Assembly: GCA_016875555.1 (NCBI GenBank)
Contig: VGPG01000005.1
Coordinates: 1-36,172, forward strand
DNA from: Chloroflexota bacterium
GTDB taxonomy: Bacteria; Chloroflexota; Chloroflexia; Chloroflexales; Roseiflexaceae
Reading direction: 5' to 3'
DNA: 36,172 bases
The notes below the pieces were generated by a model that ran no database searches, had not been told where the DNA came from, and saw only the letters and a list, made by a program, of their open reading frames with translations. Shown here piece by piece: positions 1 to 7,635 of this stretch. The translations under genes were made by a program, and so were the position numbers. Each line of letters starts with the position of its first letter. The first letter of the stretch is position 1.

Positions 1-884
1 CCTTGTGCATCAAGGCCCGTTGCACGCACTGGCATCGTCACGCTGCCTGCGGCAGGTGGGGTGTCAGCTTTGATGTGGAGATAGATGTTGCGTTGTTCTG
101 CGCGCATAATGGTGCCGAAGTGGATGGTCATCTCTCGATCGCGGAGTGTGTGTGGCCGCTCACCAACGATCTGTACGCTGTAGCCCGTCGGCACCGTGAT
201 ATGTAGTTGGGTGTCACGCAGGGCCGCCGTAAATAGCGCAGCCAGTTCCTGTCGAAAACACTCTTCGATGTGTTGTACTTCGGAGATGTAGTGCGTGTTC
301 CCTTCACCGTTGCTGGCGAGGGCCCCCATGATGACTTCGTTGTATCCGTCACCAATACCAAAGGTTGAGGTGCTTATCCCCTGGCGATGGAATGCAGCTG
401 CTTGTGCTCCTAACTGTGTTACATCGGTGAGTCCTGTGTTGGCGTGCCCATCACTCAAAAGGAACACCCGCCCGACAAGTTCACGGTTGTTGATGCGGAG
501 TTGGCGATTCACACAGGTATGCCATCCTGCATGTAAATCAGTGCCCCCGCGTGCATATACGTGTTGAATGCGATGAATGAGCCGTCGCTTATTGACCTCA
601 TTCATCGTCTCGCCATCGGCTAAGACATCAATTTCTGTATCAAAAATGACGACCGTACAGTAGTCGTGCTCGTGTAGTTTTTCAATAACTTGAATGGCAG
701 CTGCTTTGGCATACTCGATTGGCGCGTTTTCCATTGAGCCACTACGATCAATGACCAACCCAATATTGAGGGGTAGTCGACGATTCGCAGCAACATCCGT
801 CTCTGCGGTGATGCTTATTTTGGCCACAAATTCGACTGCGCTGGCGGCAATCGGGCTCCGACTCACATGATTTTGTGACAACAT
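1..884 (-). CDS. VWA domain protein, C-terminus cut by the window edge
   Basis: The reading frame opens at an ATG whose first base is 884 and runs off the left edge, so about 294 residues are visible. The start follows an AGAAAGGA ribosome-binding site. Residues 39-215 form a von Willebrand factor A domain with a complete metal-ion-dependent adhesion site: D46-R-S48-G-S50, the Thr of the GGTD motif near 119, and the Asp of LLSDG near 148. A beta-rich region follows. There is no signal peptide, so it probably acts in the cytoplasm. It is a paralogue of the gene directly upstream (969-2327), which ends 84 bp before this start on the same strand, so the two are likely co-transcribed. VWA domains bind partner proteins through a metal ion; the partner here is unknown. 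Confidence 0.85.
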   Translation of the reverse strand, partial: MLSQNHVSRSPIAASAVEFVAKISITAETDVAANRRLPLNIGLVIDRSGSMENAPIEYAKAAAIQVIEKLHEHDYCTVVIFDTEIDVLADGETMNEVNKRRLIHRIQHVYARGGTDLHAGWHTCVNRQLRINNRELVGRVFLLSDGHANTGLTDVTQLGAQAAAFHRQGISTSTFGIGDGYNEVIMGALASNGEGNTHYISEVQHIEECFRQELAALFTAALRDTQLHITVPTGYSVQIVGERPHTLRDREMTIHFGTIMRAEQRNIYLHIKADTPPAAGSVTMPVRATGLDAQ

Positions 885-968
885 ACGGGCTGAGGTCCTT
901 TCTTAATTAGATAGCGTCTCTTTGGCGATCGATTTATCACAACGCATGCCATGGATATTCGTTGTGTG

Positions 969-2327
969 CTACTGGCGTCGGCGCATCCAGTCTTCGAGCA
1001 TTTCAATCAACTGTTTGAGTTCTGCAATCTCGCTGAGTGGTGCGTTTGATGCTACGAGTCGGTCATATTGCGCACGCAGAATCGTAAGGTCTTTGGTGGA
1101 AAAGCGGCTGGATAAATTTTTGGAGTGGAAGCTCCGTTTGCGCGTGAGTTCATCGCGCCATTGCCCCATTTCGCTGGCTAACGTGGTATAGATATCAAAT
1201 TGCGCGTAGATGGTGCTCCGTTGATGCATTTCGTTCACGAAGGTGCGGGCCCGCTCAAATTCACGTGCCGCATTGAAGCGTGACGCTTCGGCACGTACCC
1301 AGGCCAAATCAATCAGCGCCGCTTCGTGCTCGATGGTGCGATCAGCTACAAGGGTGCGAACCTGTGCGTCAGCACTGAGACGCACGCGGTAGTTGGTATC
1401 GACATGAATGGCGTTGCCTTCTGCGTCTTGACCACGGAGTACTACCGCTTGTTCCATGTCGCCGCTGAGCTGATCACTAGTCGGCATCAGGCGTACGTAG
1501 AGCGTGCGCTGCTCCTGCGCAATCAAGGCGCCGAGTGGGATGATCAAGCGCTCGGGTGACTGCTGATGCGGTGGTTGTCCGACGACTTCGGCACTGAATC
1601 CAGCTGGAATGCGTATTTCTAGTTCAGCCTTCTGCATCACCACGCCAAACATCTCGCTCAGTTCATGCTGAAAGTAGTTGTCAATGTCGCTTGATTGCGC
1701 AATAAAGTGATGATTGCCCAACCCATGACGCGCCAGTTGGTCGAGGAGCTCTTCGTTGTAATGAAGCCCTAACCCATACGTGCTCAAACTTATCCCCTGT
1801 TGCGCATATGTGGTTGCAAGTTGTGCGAGCTGATCGGCCTCGCAAATCCCCTGGTTGGCCTGCCCATCGGTGAGCAATAAGATGCGACTGACATACGTTC
1901 CGTCGACATGCCCACGCTGGAGCCGTTCGACCGCCATGAACCACCCTTCGGATATGTTGGTGCTCCCACCACTCCGCACATTTGCGAGCGCCGCATGCAT
2001 GAGATGTTGTTGGGCACTGGTGACCGGCATAGCGTCGGCTAAGAGACTCGCTCGTTGATCGAACGCCACAATTGCACAGCGGTCGTCTGGCAACAGCTGA
2101 TCAACAATCCGTCGCGTCGCCTCAAGCGCATCAGTGAGCTTTTGCCCAGCCATTGACCCACTGCGGTCAATCACGATACCAATGTTGAGTGGTGTGCGTG
2201 GTCGCGTGGTCTGGTGTGATGATGGCGCTTGTACCTGGATGCGTAGAATGGTGTCGTGTCTGCGACCTTGGTCGTCGACGTGGTTGTGTAGAACGGTGCG
2301 ACTCAGCTGACAGTGAATGTTTGGCAT
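969..2327 (-). CDS. VWA domain protein
   Basis: This 452-residue protein has a VWA domain at about residues 47-225 with an intact MIDAS: D54-R-S56-G-S58, the Thr of GGSTN and the Asp of LLTDG. A beta-sandwich-like middle and a helical, charged C-terminal tail ending in MRRRQ follow. No signal peptide is visible. I chose the ATG at 2327 because AAGGAG lies 7 bases upstream; the in-frame ATG at 2333 touches that site and further upstream codons lack one. It is the first gene of a probable two-gene unit with its paralogue at 1-884. A promoter with a perfect TTGACA -35 lies upstream, and its -10 is overlapped by a palindrome, so repression or MerR-type control is plausible. Protein interaction is the expected role; the substrate is unknown. 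Confidence 0.88.
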   Translation of the reverse strand: MPNIHCQLSRTVLHNHVDDQGRRHDTILRIQVQAPSSHQTTRPRTPLNIGIVIDRSGSMAGQKLTDALEATRRIVDQLLPDDRCAIVAFDQRASLLADAMPVTSAQQHLMHAALANVRSGGSTNISEGWFMAVERLQRGHVDGTYVSRILLLTDGQANQGICEADQLAQLATTYAQQGISLSTYGLGLHYNEELLDQLARHGLGNHHFIAQSSDIDNYFQHELSEMFGVVMQKAELEIRIPAGFSAEVVGQPPHQQSPERLIIPLGALIAQEQRTLYVRLMPTSDQLSGDMEQAVVLRGQDAEGNAIHVDTNYRVRLSADAQVRTLVADRTIEHEAALIDLAWVRAEASRFNAAREFERARTFVNEMHQRSTIYAQFDIYTTLASEMGQWRDELTRKRSFHSKNLSSRFSTKDLTILRAQYDRLVASNAPLSEIAELKQLIEMLEDWMRRRQ

Positions 2328-2344
2328 CGGCATTCTCCTTGGTT

Positions 2345-2371
2345 CGTCAATTTGACGTATGCGAATTCGCA
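2345..2371. promoter_or_regulatory. Two palindromes in the leader of the VWA unit
   Basis: CGTCAATTTGACG at 2345-2357 is a perfect inverted repeat around a central T, and TGCGAATTCGCA at 2360-2371 is a perfect 12-base palindrome. Both lie between the predicted transcription start (about 2395) and the ATG of the VWA gene at 2327. They may be operator sites or RNA structure. Function is inferred from position only. Confidence 0.4.
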
Positions 2372-2383
2372 ATCGGCAGTGCG

Positions 2384-2412
2384 ACTGTTAATTACAGTAA
2401 TACTGTAACAGT
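2384..2412. promoter_or_regulatory. Nested operator-like repeats (ACTGTWA half-sites)
   Basis: Four copies of the half-site ACTGTTA or ACTGTAA lie in 29 bases with alternating orientation: 2384-2390, 2392-2398 (inverted), 2402-2408 and 2406-2412 (inverted). The central pair makes the perfect 17-base palindrome TTACAGTAATACTGTAA at 2392-2408. It overlaps the proposed -10 of the minus-strand promoter, which fits a regulator-binding site. The MerR protein at 3571-4068 is the nearest candidate, but nothing in the sequence proves that link. Confidence 0.5.
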
Positions 2413-2430
2413 AAAAATGATATTTGTCAA
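2402..2430 (-). promoter_or_regulatory. Sigma-70 type promoter for the VWA genes
   Basis: On the minus strand a perfect TTGACA (2430-2425) is followed after 17 bases by TACAGT (2407-2402), a 4-of-6 match to TATAAT. The weak -10 coincides with the palindrome at 2392-2408. Transcription would start near 2395, giving a leader of about 68 bases. Confidence 0.5.
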
Positions 2431-2506
2431 ATCAATACCCACAATTATGCACGTTAATGTTATAAATATCAATAAATAATCCAAAATAAAACCACAAATG
2501 TGATAT

Positions 2507-2535
2507 TTGACAGTGATAACATGACGTGGTATACT
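2507..2535 (+). promoter_or_regulatory. Near-consensus sigma-70 promoter
   Basis: TTGACA (2507-2512), a 17-base spacer and TATACT (2530-2535) match the housekeeping consensus at 11 of 12 positions. It faces the acidic protein gene starting at 2685 and implies a leader of about 140 bases. The 2328-2684 gap has no gene that I can support; it holds this promoter, the opposing one at 2402-2430 and the palindromes between. Confidence 0.75.
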
Positions 2536-2684
2536 GGTGCTACAAATGAACAAACGGGACACAATGATGTTCCGTGATGTTCTTGTCATCTCGGACGGAG
2601 AGGAGGTGTGAACTCGATAACGACAATCCACGGATGTTGTTGGCCAGAGATGAAAACAAGCATCACCACGAAAGGAGCACGCGC

Positions 2685-3473
2685 ATGCAAGTACCGATGA
2701 ACGACGTGATAGATCACATCAACACGGCCTATCACGCATTAACGACGGCTCGCAACCAGGTGTTGGGAGCAATTTACGCGCAAGGTGGTAATGGCCACAA
2801 CGTGAGCGAATTAGATGCCATGCGCACGCAGTTGGACGAAGCGGTTGCGTTGAGTCAACGCAGTCGTGATTATCTGGCGGTATTCGTTCAGGTTAGTGGG
2901 CGAATACGCGTCCAAACGGAGCTGAACACATACACGGGTGCATCAGAAGATGTGGGCACAACCCGGCTCAACCACCGTGCAGATGATGCGCACGCTGGCG
3001 AGGAATATCAAATTTTCCGATTCGATGCACTGTTGAATTCACTCCAACCGCCACTGCCGTTCGATGATGACGACGACGACTTCGTTGATATGGATGGTGA
3101 TCGGAGTGATGATATATCCGATGAAACGATTGATTATTTGCGCAGTAGCCGGGCGTGGCGCAACGCATACGAGAGTTATCGCGCTGACGACGATGACGAC
3201 GTCAGTGACATGTACGAAGATCTCGATGACGGTATTGTCGGCAACGCACCGGTGCAGCCACAAGTGATTCTTGGTGATGAACGTGCATCTGTGGCATTTG
3301 ACACCTCAGATATGGCATGGGCCACACAACCGTTGAGCGAGACTGCGTACTGCATGCTGTTTGGGTTGCCACTCCCACCAGATGGCGATTGGCATTACGA
3401 CATCTTTGGTAATGTGCAGCTCGGCAAGTACCGTGCGCCGGAGGATGGCGATTACAACGTCCCTGGGCAGTAA
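2685..3473 (+). CDS. Acidic protein of unknown function with Asp runs
   Basis: I do not recognise this 262-residue protein. The ATG at 2685 has AAAGGAG 8 bases upstream; the frame stays open to a GTG at 2574, but that part has no ribosome-binding site and looks unlike protein. The N-terminal 75 residues look helical and could form a coiled coil. The middle is strongly acidic, with a run of six Asp near residues 128-133 and another of five Asp near 180-184. The C-terminus is richer in aromatic residues, Gly and Pro. There is no signal peptide or membrane segment. It has its own strong promoter and diverges from the VWA pair. Acidic stretches can bind cations or basic proteins, but no function can be assigned. 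Confidence 0.75.
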   Translation: MQVPMNDVIDHINTAYHALTTARNQVLGAIYAQGGNGHNVSELDAMRTQLDEAVALSQRSRDYLAVFVQVSGRIRVQTELNTYTGASEDVGTTRLNHRADDAHAGEEYQIFRFDALLNSLQPPLPFDDDDDDFVDMDGDRSDDISDETIDYLRSSRAWRNAYESYRADDDDDVSDMYEDLDDGIVGNAPVQPQVILGDERASVAFDTSDMAWATQPLSETAYCMLFGLPLPPDGDWHYDIFGNVQLGKYRAPEDGDYNVPGQ

Positions 3474-3508
3474 GGGGCATGACGCATGGCCGTAGCGCGT
3501 GCCGACAT

Positions 3509-3545
3509 ACGATCCCCCACGGAATATATAGCCGTGGGGGATCGT
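3509..3545. terminator. Perfect 14-bp hairpin between convergent genes
   Basis: ACGATCCCCCACGG (3509-3522) pairs perfectly with 3532-3545 around a 9-base loop. It lies between the end of the acidic protein gene (3473) and the end of the MerR gene (3571), so it could end transcripts from both sides. Neither strand has a U-tract after the stem. Confidence 0.65.
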
Positions 3546-3570
3546 GTATTACCGAACTGTGCTAGATGCG

Positions 3571-4068
3571 TTATGGTTTGCGGCGCAAAATTGCGCCGAT
3601 ACGGCGGAGCTCACCGGTGTCGATTCGACGGTCATCACGAAAGTGGATTTCGATGCCATCATCGATGACGTAGCGGTGCCAGCGTACCTCGGTGTCGTTC
3701 GTGGGTGCCGCAGCGTAGTTGGCACTCCCTGTCATGACACGACCTACATGGTGCGTGGCAACTACTTCATTGACGACCTCGTTCGCAACAATCTCTTCGA
3801 CGGGTTGCGGGGCACTATTGATGACTTCTTGGAGTTCTGTATCATCCATACCGGCGAGGCGTGCACGAATGACGCGGAGTGGCAAGAAGCTTGCCTTGAG
3901 GCGTGCAGCGGCGAGCAACTGCAACAGATGACGTTCCGTGTAGCGCGGTGTGCGCACGCGATCAACTGGTGCATCAATTAACCCTTCGTCTGTGTAGTAG
4001 CGAATAGTTCGCTGTGTGACACCAGCACGCTCAGCCAGTTGACGGATGGTCATTAGTTCATGATTCAT
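3571..4068 (-). CDS. MerR family transcriptional regulator
   Basis: This 165-residue protein begins with a MerR-type winged helix-turn-helix: TIRQLAERAGVTQRTIRYYTDEGLI at about residues 7-31, followed by a wing with RYTERHLLQLL. MerR proteins bind spaced dyads in promoters and bend the DNA. The C-terminal 90 residues have no Cys, so this is not a classical metal sensor; the tail (WHRYVIDDGIEIHFR) may sense a ligand or partner. The start is the ATG at 4068 with only a weak ribosome-binding site; an ATG five codons later is possible. It converges on the acidic protein gene and lies close to the VWA pair. It may control the palindrome-rich promoter at 2384-2430, an inference from proximity. Confidence 0.88.
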   Translation of the reverse strand: MNHELMTIRQLAERAGVTQRTIRYYTDEGLIDAPVDRVRTPRYTERHLLQLLAAARLKASFLPLRVIRARLAGMDDTELQEVINSAPQPVEEIVANEVVNEVVATHHVGRVMTGSANYAAAPTNDTEVRWHRYVIDDGIEIHFRDDRRIDTGELRRIGAILRRKP

Positions 4069-4249
4069 AGCACTACCACTTCAGTCGTTCAAATATACAT
4101 AACTTCACTGCATAGTACCATCCACTTATCACTACGTCAACACTTCTTCGTAGTGAAAAGGCTGAAAAATTGATGAAAATAAACGAATGAGGCGTGCAAT
4201 TGGGTGTATCAGTACGACCCACACGCAGATGATGGCATGGCGTTGATTA

Positions 4250-4672
4250 CTACCCACGACGTACGACTGGTCGTGCATCATGGAACCGAATGACGACCAC
4301 TGGATCGTGAACGTCAATCTCACCGTCGGCCAATGCCGCCCACTCAACCCCATCAATGCGCACACGGATGTGGGCCCCCTCGGTGTGTGCAATGCACACA
4401 CCGGATTTGCCAATGAGCTGTTGTTGGAGCTGGTTGAGTGTCCCCTCATCACGATTGAGACGTGCATACAGGCGCGATCCACCGATGGCTGATACGAGCG
4501 TGGTTACCGCAAAGATGACGAATAGCCAGGCATCAAGCCAAGGAAAGACGAAGGCGAAACCGGCAGTCACCAAGGCAGCAATACCAATCCACAACGCATA
4601 GACACCAGGTATGAATGGTTCAACCGTGAGGAGGATGAGACCGACTGTGGCCCATACGAAGCCATTGTTCAT
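4250..4672 (-). CDS. NfeD-like membrane protein
   Basis: The 140-residue protein has three or four hydrophobic segments between residues 5 and 65, then a soluble beta-rich region (about 85-140; IGKSGVCIAHTEGAHIRVRIDGVEWAA in part) typical of the C-terminal OB fold of short NfeD proteins. The ATG at 4672 lies 3 bp after the stop of the SPFH gene, with GGAAAGAAG inside that gene as ribosome-binding site. NfeD and SPFH proteins are very often encoded as such pairs and are thought to act together in membrane microdomains or quality control. The short form lacks the ClpP-class protease domain of long NfeD proteins. Confidence 0.9.
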   Translation of the reverse strand: MNNGFVWATVGLILLTVEPFIPGVYALWIGIAALVTAGFAFVFPWLDAWLFVIFAVTTLVSAIGGSRLYARLNRDEGTLNQLQQQLIGKSGVCIAHTEGAHIRVRIDGVEWAALADGEIDVHDPVVVIRFHDARPVVRRG

Positions 4673-4675
4673 GGA

Positions 4676-5593
4676 CTACTTCTTTCCGTCAGTTTGTTTC
4701 AATATCTCGGTCAAGGCCCCAAGTGCGCCACTCAAATTGCTAATTTCAGCGGGAACAACCACCATGCGGGCAGCCGGAGATTCGCCCATTTTTTGCAGGG
4801 CATCGACATAGCGTTGTGCCACAAAGTATTGCAGTGCGGCGTCTGGGCGACCAACCTGATCAACCAACAAGCGCGTTGATTCGGCTTCGGCTCCGGCTAG
4901 GCGTTCACGGGCTTCAGCCTCAAGTCGTGCTGCTGCCAATTTACCTTCGGCTTCAAGAATGGCCGATTGCTTCATACCTTCGGCACGCAGAATCTCTGCT
5001 TGACGCACACCCTCGGCCTCAAGAATCTTGGCACGCTTTTCGCGGTCTGCGGTGAGTTGCAGGGCCATTGCGCGGGTAATGTCTTCGGGCGGCAACACGT
5101 CTTTGATTTCGACACGGGTGACTTTGGTGCCCCACGTCTGGGTTGCTTGATCGAGCGCACCAAGCAGCCGACTATTGATTTCGTCGCGCTTCGACAATAC
5201 TTCATCAAGCTCCATGCTTCCGAGTGCAGTGCGGAGATTCGTCAGTGCCAAGTTGATAATCGAGGCTTGTAAGTTGAAGACTTGATACGCAGCCAAACTC
5301 GAATCGTAGACCTGATAGAAGAGCACGCCATCCACGCGTACGGTGGCGTTATCTCGCGTAATCACAACCTGCGATGGAATATCGAGGACCTGTTCTTGTA
5401 CGTTGATGCGTCGACCAACACGGTCAACAAATGGAATGATAAAGTTCAAACCGGGCTTAATTACCATGCGGAAGCGGCCGAAGCGTTCGACGGTCCACTC
5501 GTTCCCCTGTGGCACAATCTTGATACCAGTAAAGACCACAGAACCAGCCAGAAAGATGAGGAGCATAAGACAAAAAAAGAGAAATCCGTCCAT
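4676..5593 (-). CDS. SPFH/band 7 protein (stomatin/QmcA type)
   Basis: The product is 305 residues. One N-terminal membrane helix (about residues 3-22) is followed by the SPFH domain starting at VPQGNEWTVERFGRF and continuing to about residue 190. A long Ala/Glu-rich coiled coil comes next (AEGVRQAEILRAEG and similar repeats, about 195-260), with a short tail near PAEISNLSGALGAL. I chose the ATG at 5593 because AGAAAGGA lies just upstream and the hydrophobic helix then starts at once; the frame is open to 5653 without such a site. SPFH proteins oligomerise on the membrane and organise microdomains or regulate proteases. The NfeD gene follows 3 bp downstream, the expected partner. Confidence 0.93.
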   Translation of the reverse strand: MDGFLFFCLMLLIFLAGSVVFTGIKIVPQGNEWTVERFGRFRMVIKPGLNFIIPFVDRVGRRINVQEQVLDIPSQVVITRDNATVRVDGVLFYQVYDSSLAAYQVFNLQASIINLALTNLRTALGSMELDEVLSKRDEINSRLLGALDQATQTWGTKVTRVEIKDVLPPEDITRAMALQLTADREKRAKILEAEGVRQAEILRAEGMKQSAILEAEGKLAAARLEAEARERLAGAEAESTRLLVDQVGRPDAALQYFVAQRYVDALQKMGESPAARMVVVPAEISNLSGALGALTEILKQTDGKK

Positions 5594-5725
5594 GACAGTT
5601 CCTTTCTGTATAACACAGGGTAGACGTAATAATCGGCGCAATTGTTGCACCATGATACGCTACCCTGCATGTGTACCGTGTGGATCGTGCCACAAGATAG
5701 GTGCGTGCGCTATGTATGAATGATG

Positions 5726-6640
5726 TTAGTTGACCGTCAAATCACAGATAAATTGATGCAGCATGCGATTGCTACTCCAGGTCGCGCTGGTGGTGACGGA
5801 TGGGGTATCGTTGCGTACAAATGTGGGCCGCGTATACCCTTGCCCATAGAGCGTCTGTTGTAAAAACGCCCGCAATTGATTCCATGCTTTGAGCTGATTG
5901 CCACCTTTGGCGATGTCCTCGACGCTCGTCACGAACGCATGCGGCTCGCCCGCATAAATCGTTACTTCGTGCGGGATGCCGGCCTCTTTGAGGCCTTGTT
6001 CGAAGCCCTGTACTTCACTGATGGGAATCATGGTATCTGCACCGCCGAAGATGCCGAGTACCGGGCCATTTAGGTTTTTGAGGAGGGCAGGATCTTGGAT
6101 GACGGACCCATAAAATACGACTGTCGCTTTGATACTCGGTGTGCTCACGCCATAGCGAATTGATGTGCCGCCCCCAAAACAAAAACCCATGATGGCAACG
6201 CGTTGCTCATCGGCTTCGGGTTGACTTTGAATCCACCGCATGACCGCATCAAGATCGCCATCTACCTGTGCGGTTGGGGTGCTGACCACTTGCCAAATCG
6301 CACTAGGAATCCAGGATGTGGTATTCCCACGGAAGACATCAGGAGCAATTACCACATATCCGTCTTGTGCGAGGGCATCGGCCTTGCCGATAATCTCCTG
6401 CTTGAGCCCCCACCACTCATGAATCATGATGACTACGGGGAACGGACCTTCACCACTCGGACGGGCAACGTAGGCACGAATGGCCGGATTGTTGCCGTTG
6501 CTAATCACCGTATTGGTGAGCGGATCGAGGCGATTCACACCCACACCACGGTCGATAATCACTGAGGCAACTAAGACGACTACTGCGCCAACCATGACAC
6601 CAATAATCCACTTAAAGATGGTGAAGATGTGCTTTATCAT
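5726..6640 (-). CDS. Membrane-anchored dienelactone hydrolase family protein
   Basis: This 304-residue alpha/beta hydrolase has an N-terminal membrane helix (about residues 10-29), placing the catalytic domain probably outside the membrane. The fold starts near residue 52. The triad of the dienelactone hydrolase family is visible: C154 in GFCFGGG, D202 in GGADTMIP and H234 in EPHAF. A Cys nucleophile is the mark of this family, which cleaves lactone or ester bonds. The true substrate cannot be read from sequence; a dienelactone pathway is unlikely because no aromatic degradation gene is near. The ATG at 6640 has AAAGGA upstream. About 40 residues follow the last catalytic motif region (after YGQGYTRP) and look poorly conserved. 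Confidence 0.88.
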   Translation of the reverse strand: MIKHIFTIFKWIIGVMVGAVVVLVASVIIDRGVGVNRLDPLTNTVISNGNNPAIRAYVARPSGEGPFPVVIMIHEWWGLKQEIIGKADALAQDGYVVIAPDVFRGNTTSWIPSAIWQVVSTPTAQVDGDLDAVMRWIQSQPEADEQRVAIMGFCFGGGTSIRYGVSTPSIKATVVFYGSVIQDPALLKNLNGPVLGIFGGADTMIPISEVQGFEQGLKEAGIPHEVTIYAGEPHAFVTSVEDIAKGGNQLKAWNQLRAFLQQTLYGQGYTRPTFVRNDTPSVTTSATWSSNRMLHQFICDLTVN

Positions 6641-6741
6641 AGAATTCCTTTATAAGATGAGTACGATTCGTTGTATATGCCCACTTCATACTATAGCGAA
6701 AATCTGTGGTCATATGCAATACACGTGTAATCGTCGACACA

Positions 6742-7635
6742 TCACGGTGTGACACGAATGACGGTGATGTCAGTAAATTGGTCGCTTTGGACCAAAAATA
6801 TGCGTATTAGCTGTGTGGTAAGTGGAAGTTCTAGAGTCGTTGATTGATCATTCTGATCTTGAATACGTGGATGTAAGCCGAGCGATTGCCAGTGATTTAT
6901 CAATATGTCGCGCGTCTGTGGTTGAGCGTATTTGCTCCGTAAAAGTAAAGCGCTCCCCATTGTTGTTAATGTCTCAATGTCAGCCGGAAACGACAACTCG
7001 GCGAACACGATCGCTTCACAGTGTTGCTGTGGATAGACGATTGCTACGGGATACGCTTCAACTGCGTATGTCCAGGTCATATCTGCGCGGATGACATCAC
7101 TTCCAGGTAGGAGGAGTTTGCCACGACCCTGGCCGTTCATGTGCGTCACAGTGCCATCAGCATTCGTGCGTGCATCGGCCACAAACCGTTCCCAGGCGAC
7201 ACCACCCTGCGTACTCTGCAACTGTTCATCGGTGCGTGTGAACCCGTGTAGTGGACCAAGAATATCGCGCATTGATACGGGTGGGAATCCGCTTGCGTCG
7301 CGCGTGCAGGTGGTATCAACGATACGCCGTTCATCATCGGCAGTGACAAATACGGCGTGACCATCAACGGTTGTCAACCAGAGTGGTGCTGTACGCCCTG
7401 TTGCAACAATCTGCATCATTTGGCGTTGTCCATCGTTGATTGAAGTGAGTGTCAGCGTCCCGTCACGAGAGATATTTTCCTGATCGCGTGCGTTTTGTAG
7501 GGTGATGGTAAGGGTGGTACGCTGGCCGGCACCTGCGTCGGTGAGGATGAGCGCAGGGGTTTCGATGCGGGGAGTGCAGTTTGCCAGGAGCAAGCAGGTA
7601 CCGACAATCATCCAGCAGAAAAAGAGCTTACTCAT
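6742..7635 (-). CDS. Putative lipoprotein of unknown function
   Basis: Starting at the ATG at 7635, the 297-residue product opens with a lipoprotein signal: MSK, a hydrophobic stretch and the lipobox LANC with C20 as the lipidation site. The rest is predicted to be mostly beta strands, with no family that I recognise. Earlier in-frame starts exist, but only this one puts the signal at the N-terminus. The start lies inside the end of the upstream GNAT gene: ATGAGTAA holds this ATG and, in another frame, that gene's TAA, so the two are probably translationally coupled. Expected location is the outer face of the cytoplasmic membrane. Confidence 0.8.
   Translation of the reverse strand: MSKLFFCWMIVGTCLLLANCTPRIETPALILTDAGAGQRTTLTITLQNARDQENISRDGTLTLTSINDGQRQMMQIVATGRTAPLWLTTVDGHAVFVTADDERRIVDTTCTRDASGFPPVSMRDILGPLHGFTRTDEQLQSTQGGVAWERFVADARTNADGTVTHMNGQGRGKLLLPGSDVIRADMTWTYAVEAYPVAIVYPQQHCEAIVFAELSFPADIETLTTMGSALLLRSKYAQPQTRDILINHWQSLGLHPRIQDQNDQSTTLELPLTTQLIRIFLVQSDQFTDITVIRVTP

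Noticed and set aside
3544-3981. A 145-codon plus-strand frame opposite the MerR gene
   Set aside because: It is antisense to a clear winged-helix regulator, has no family motif and no ribosome-binding site.
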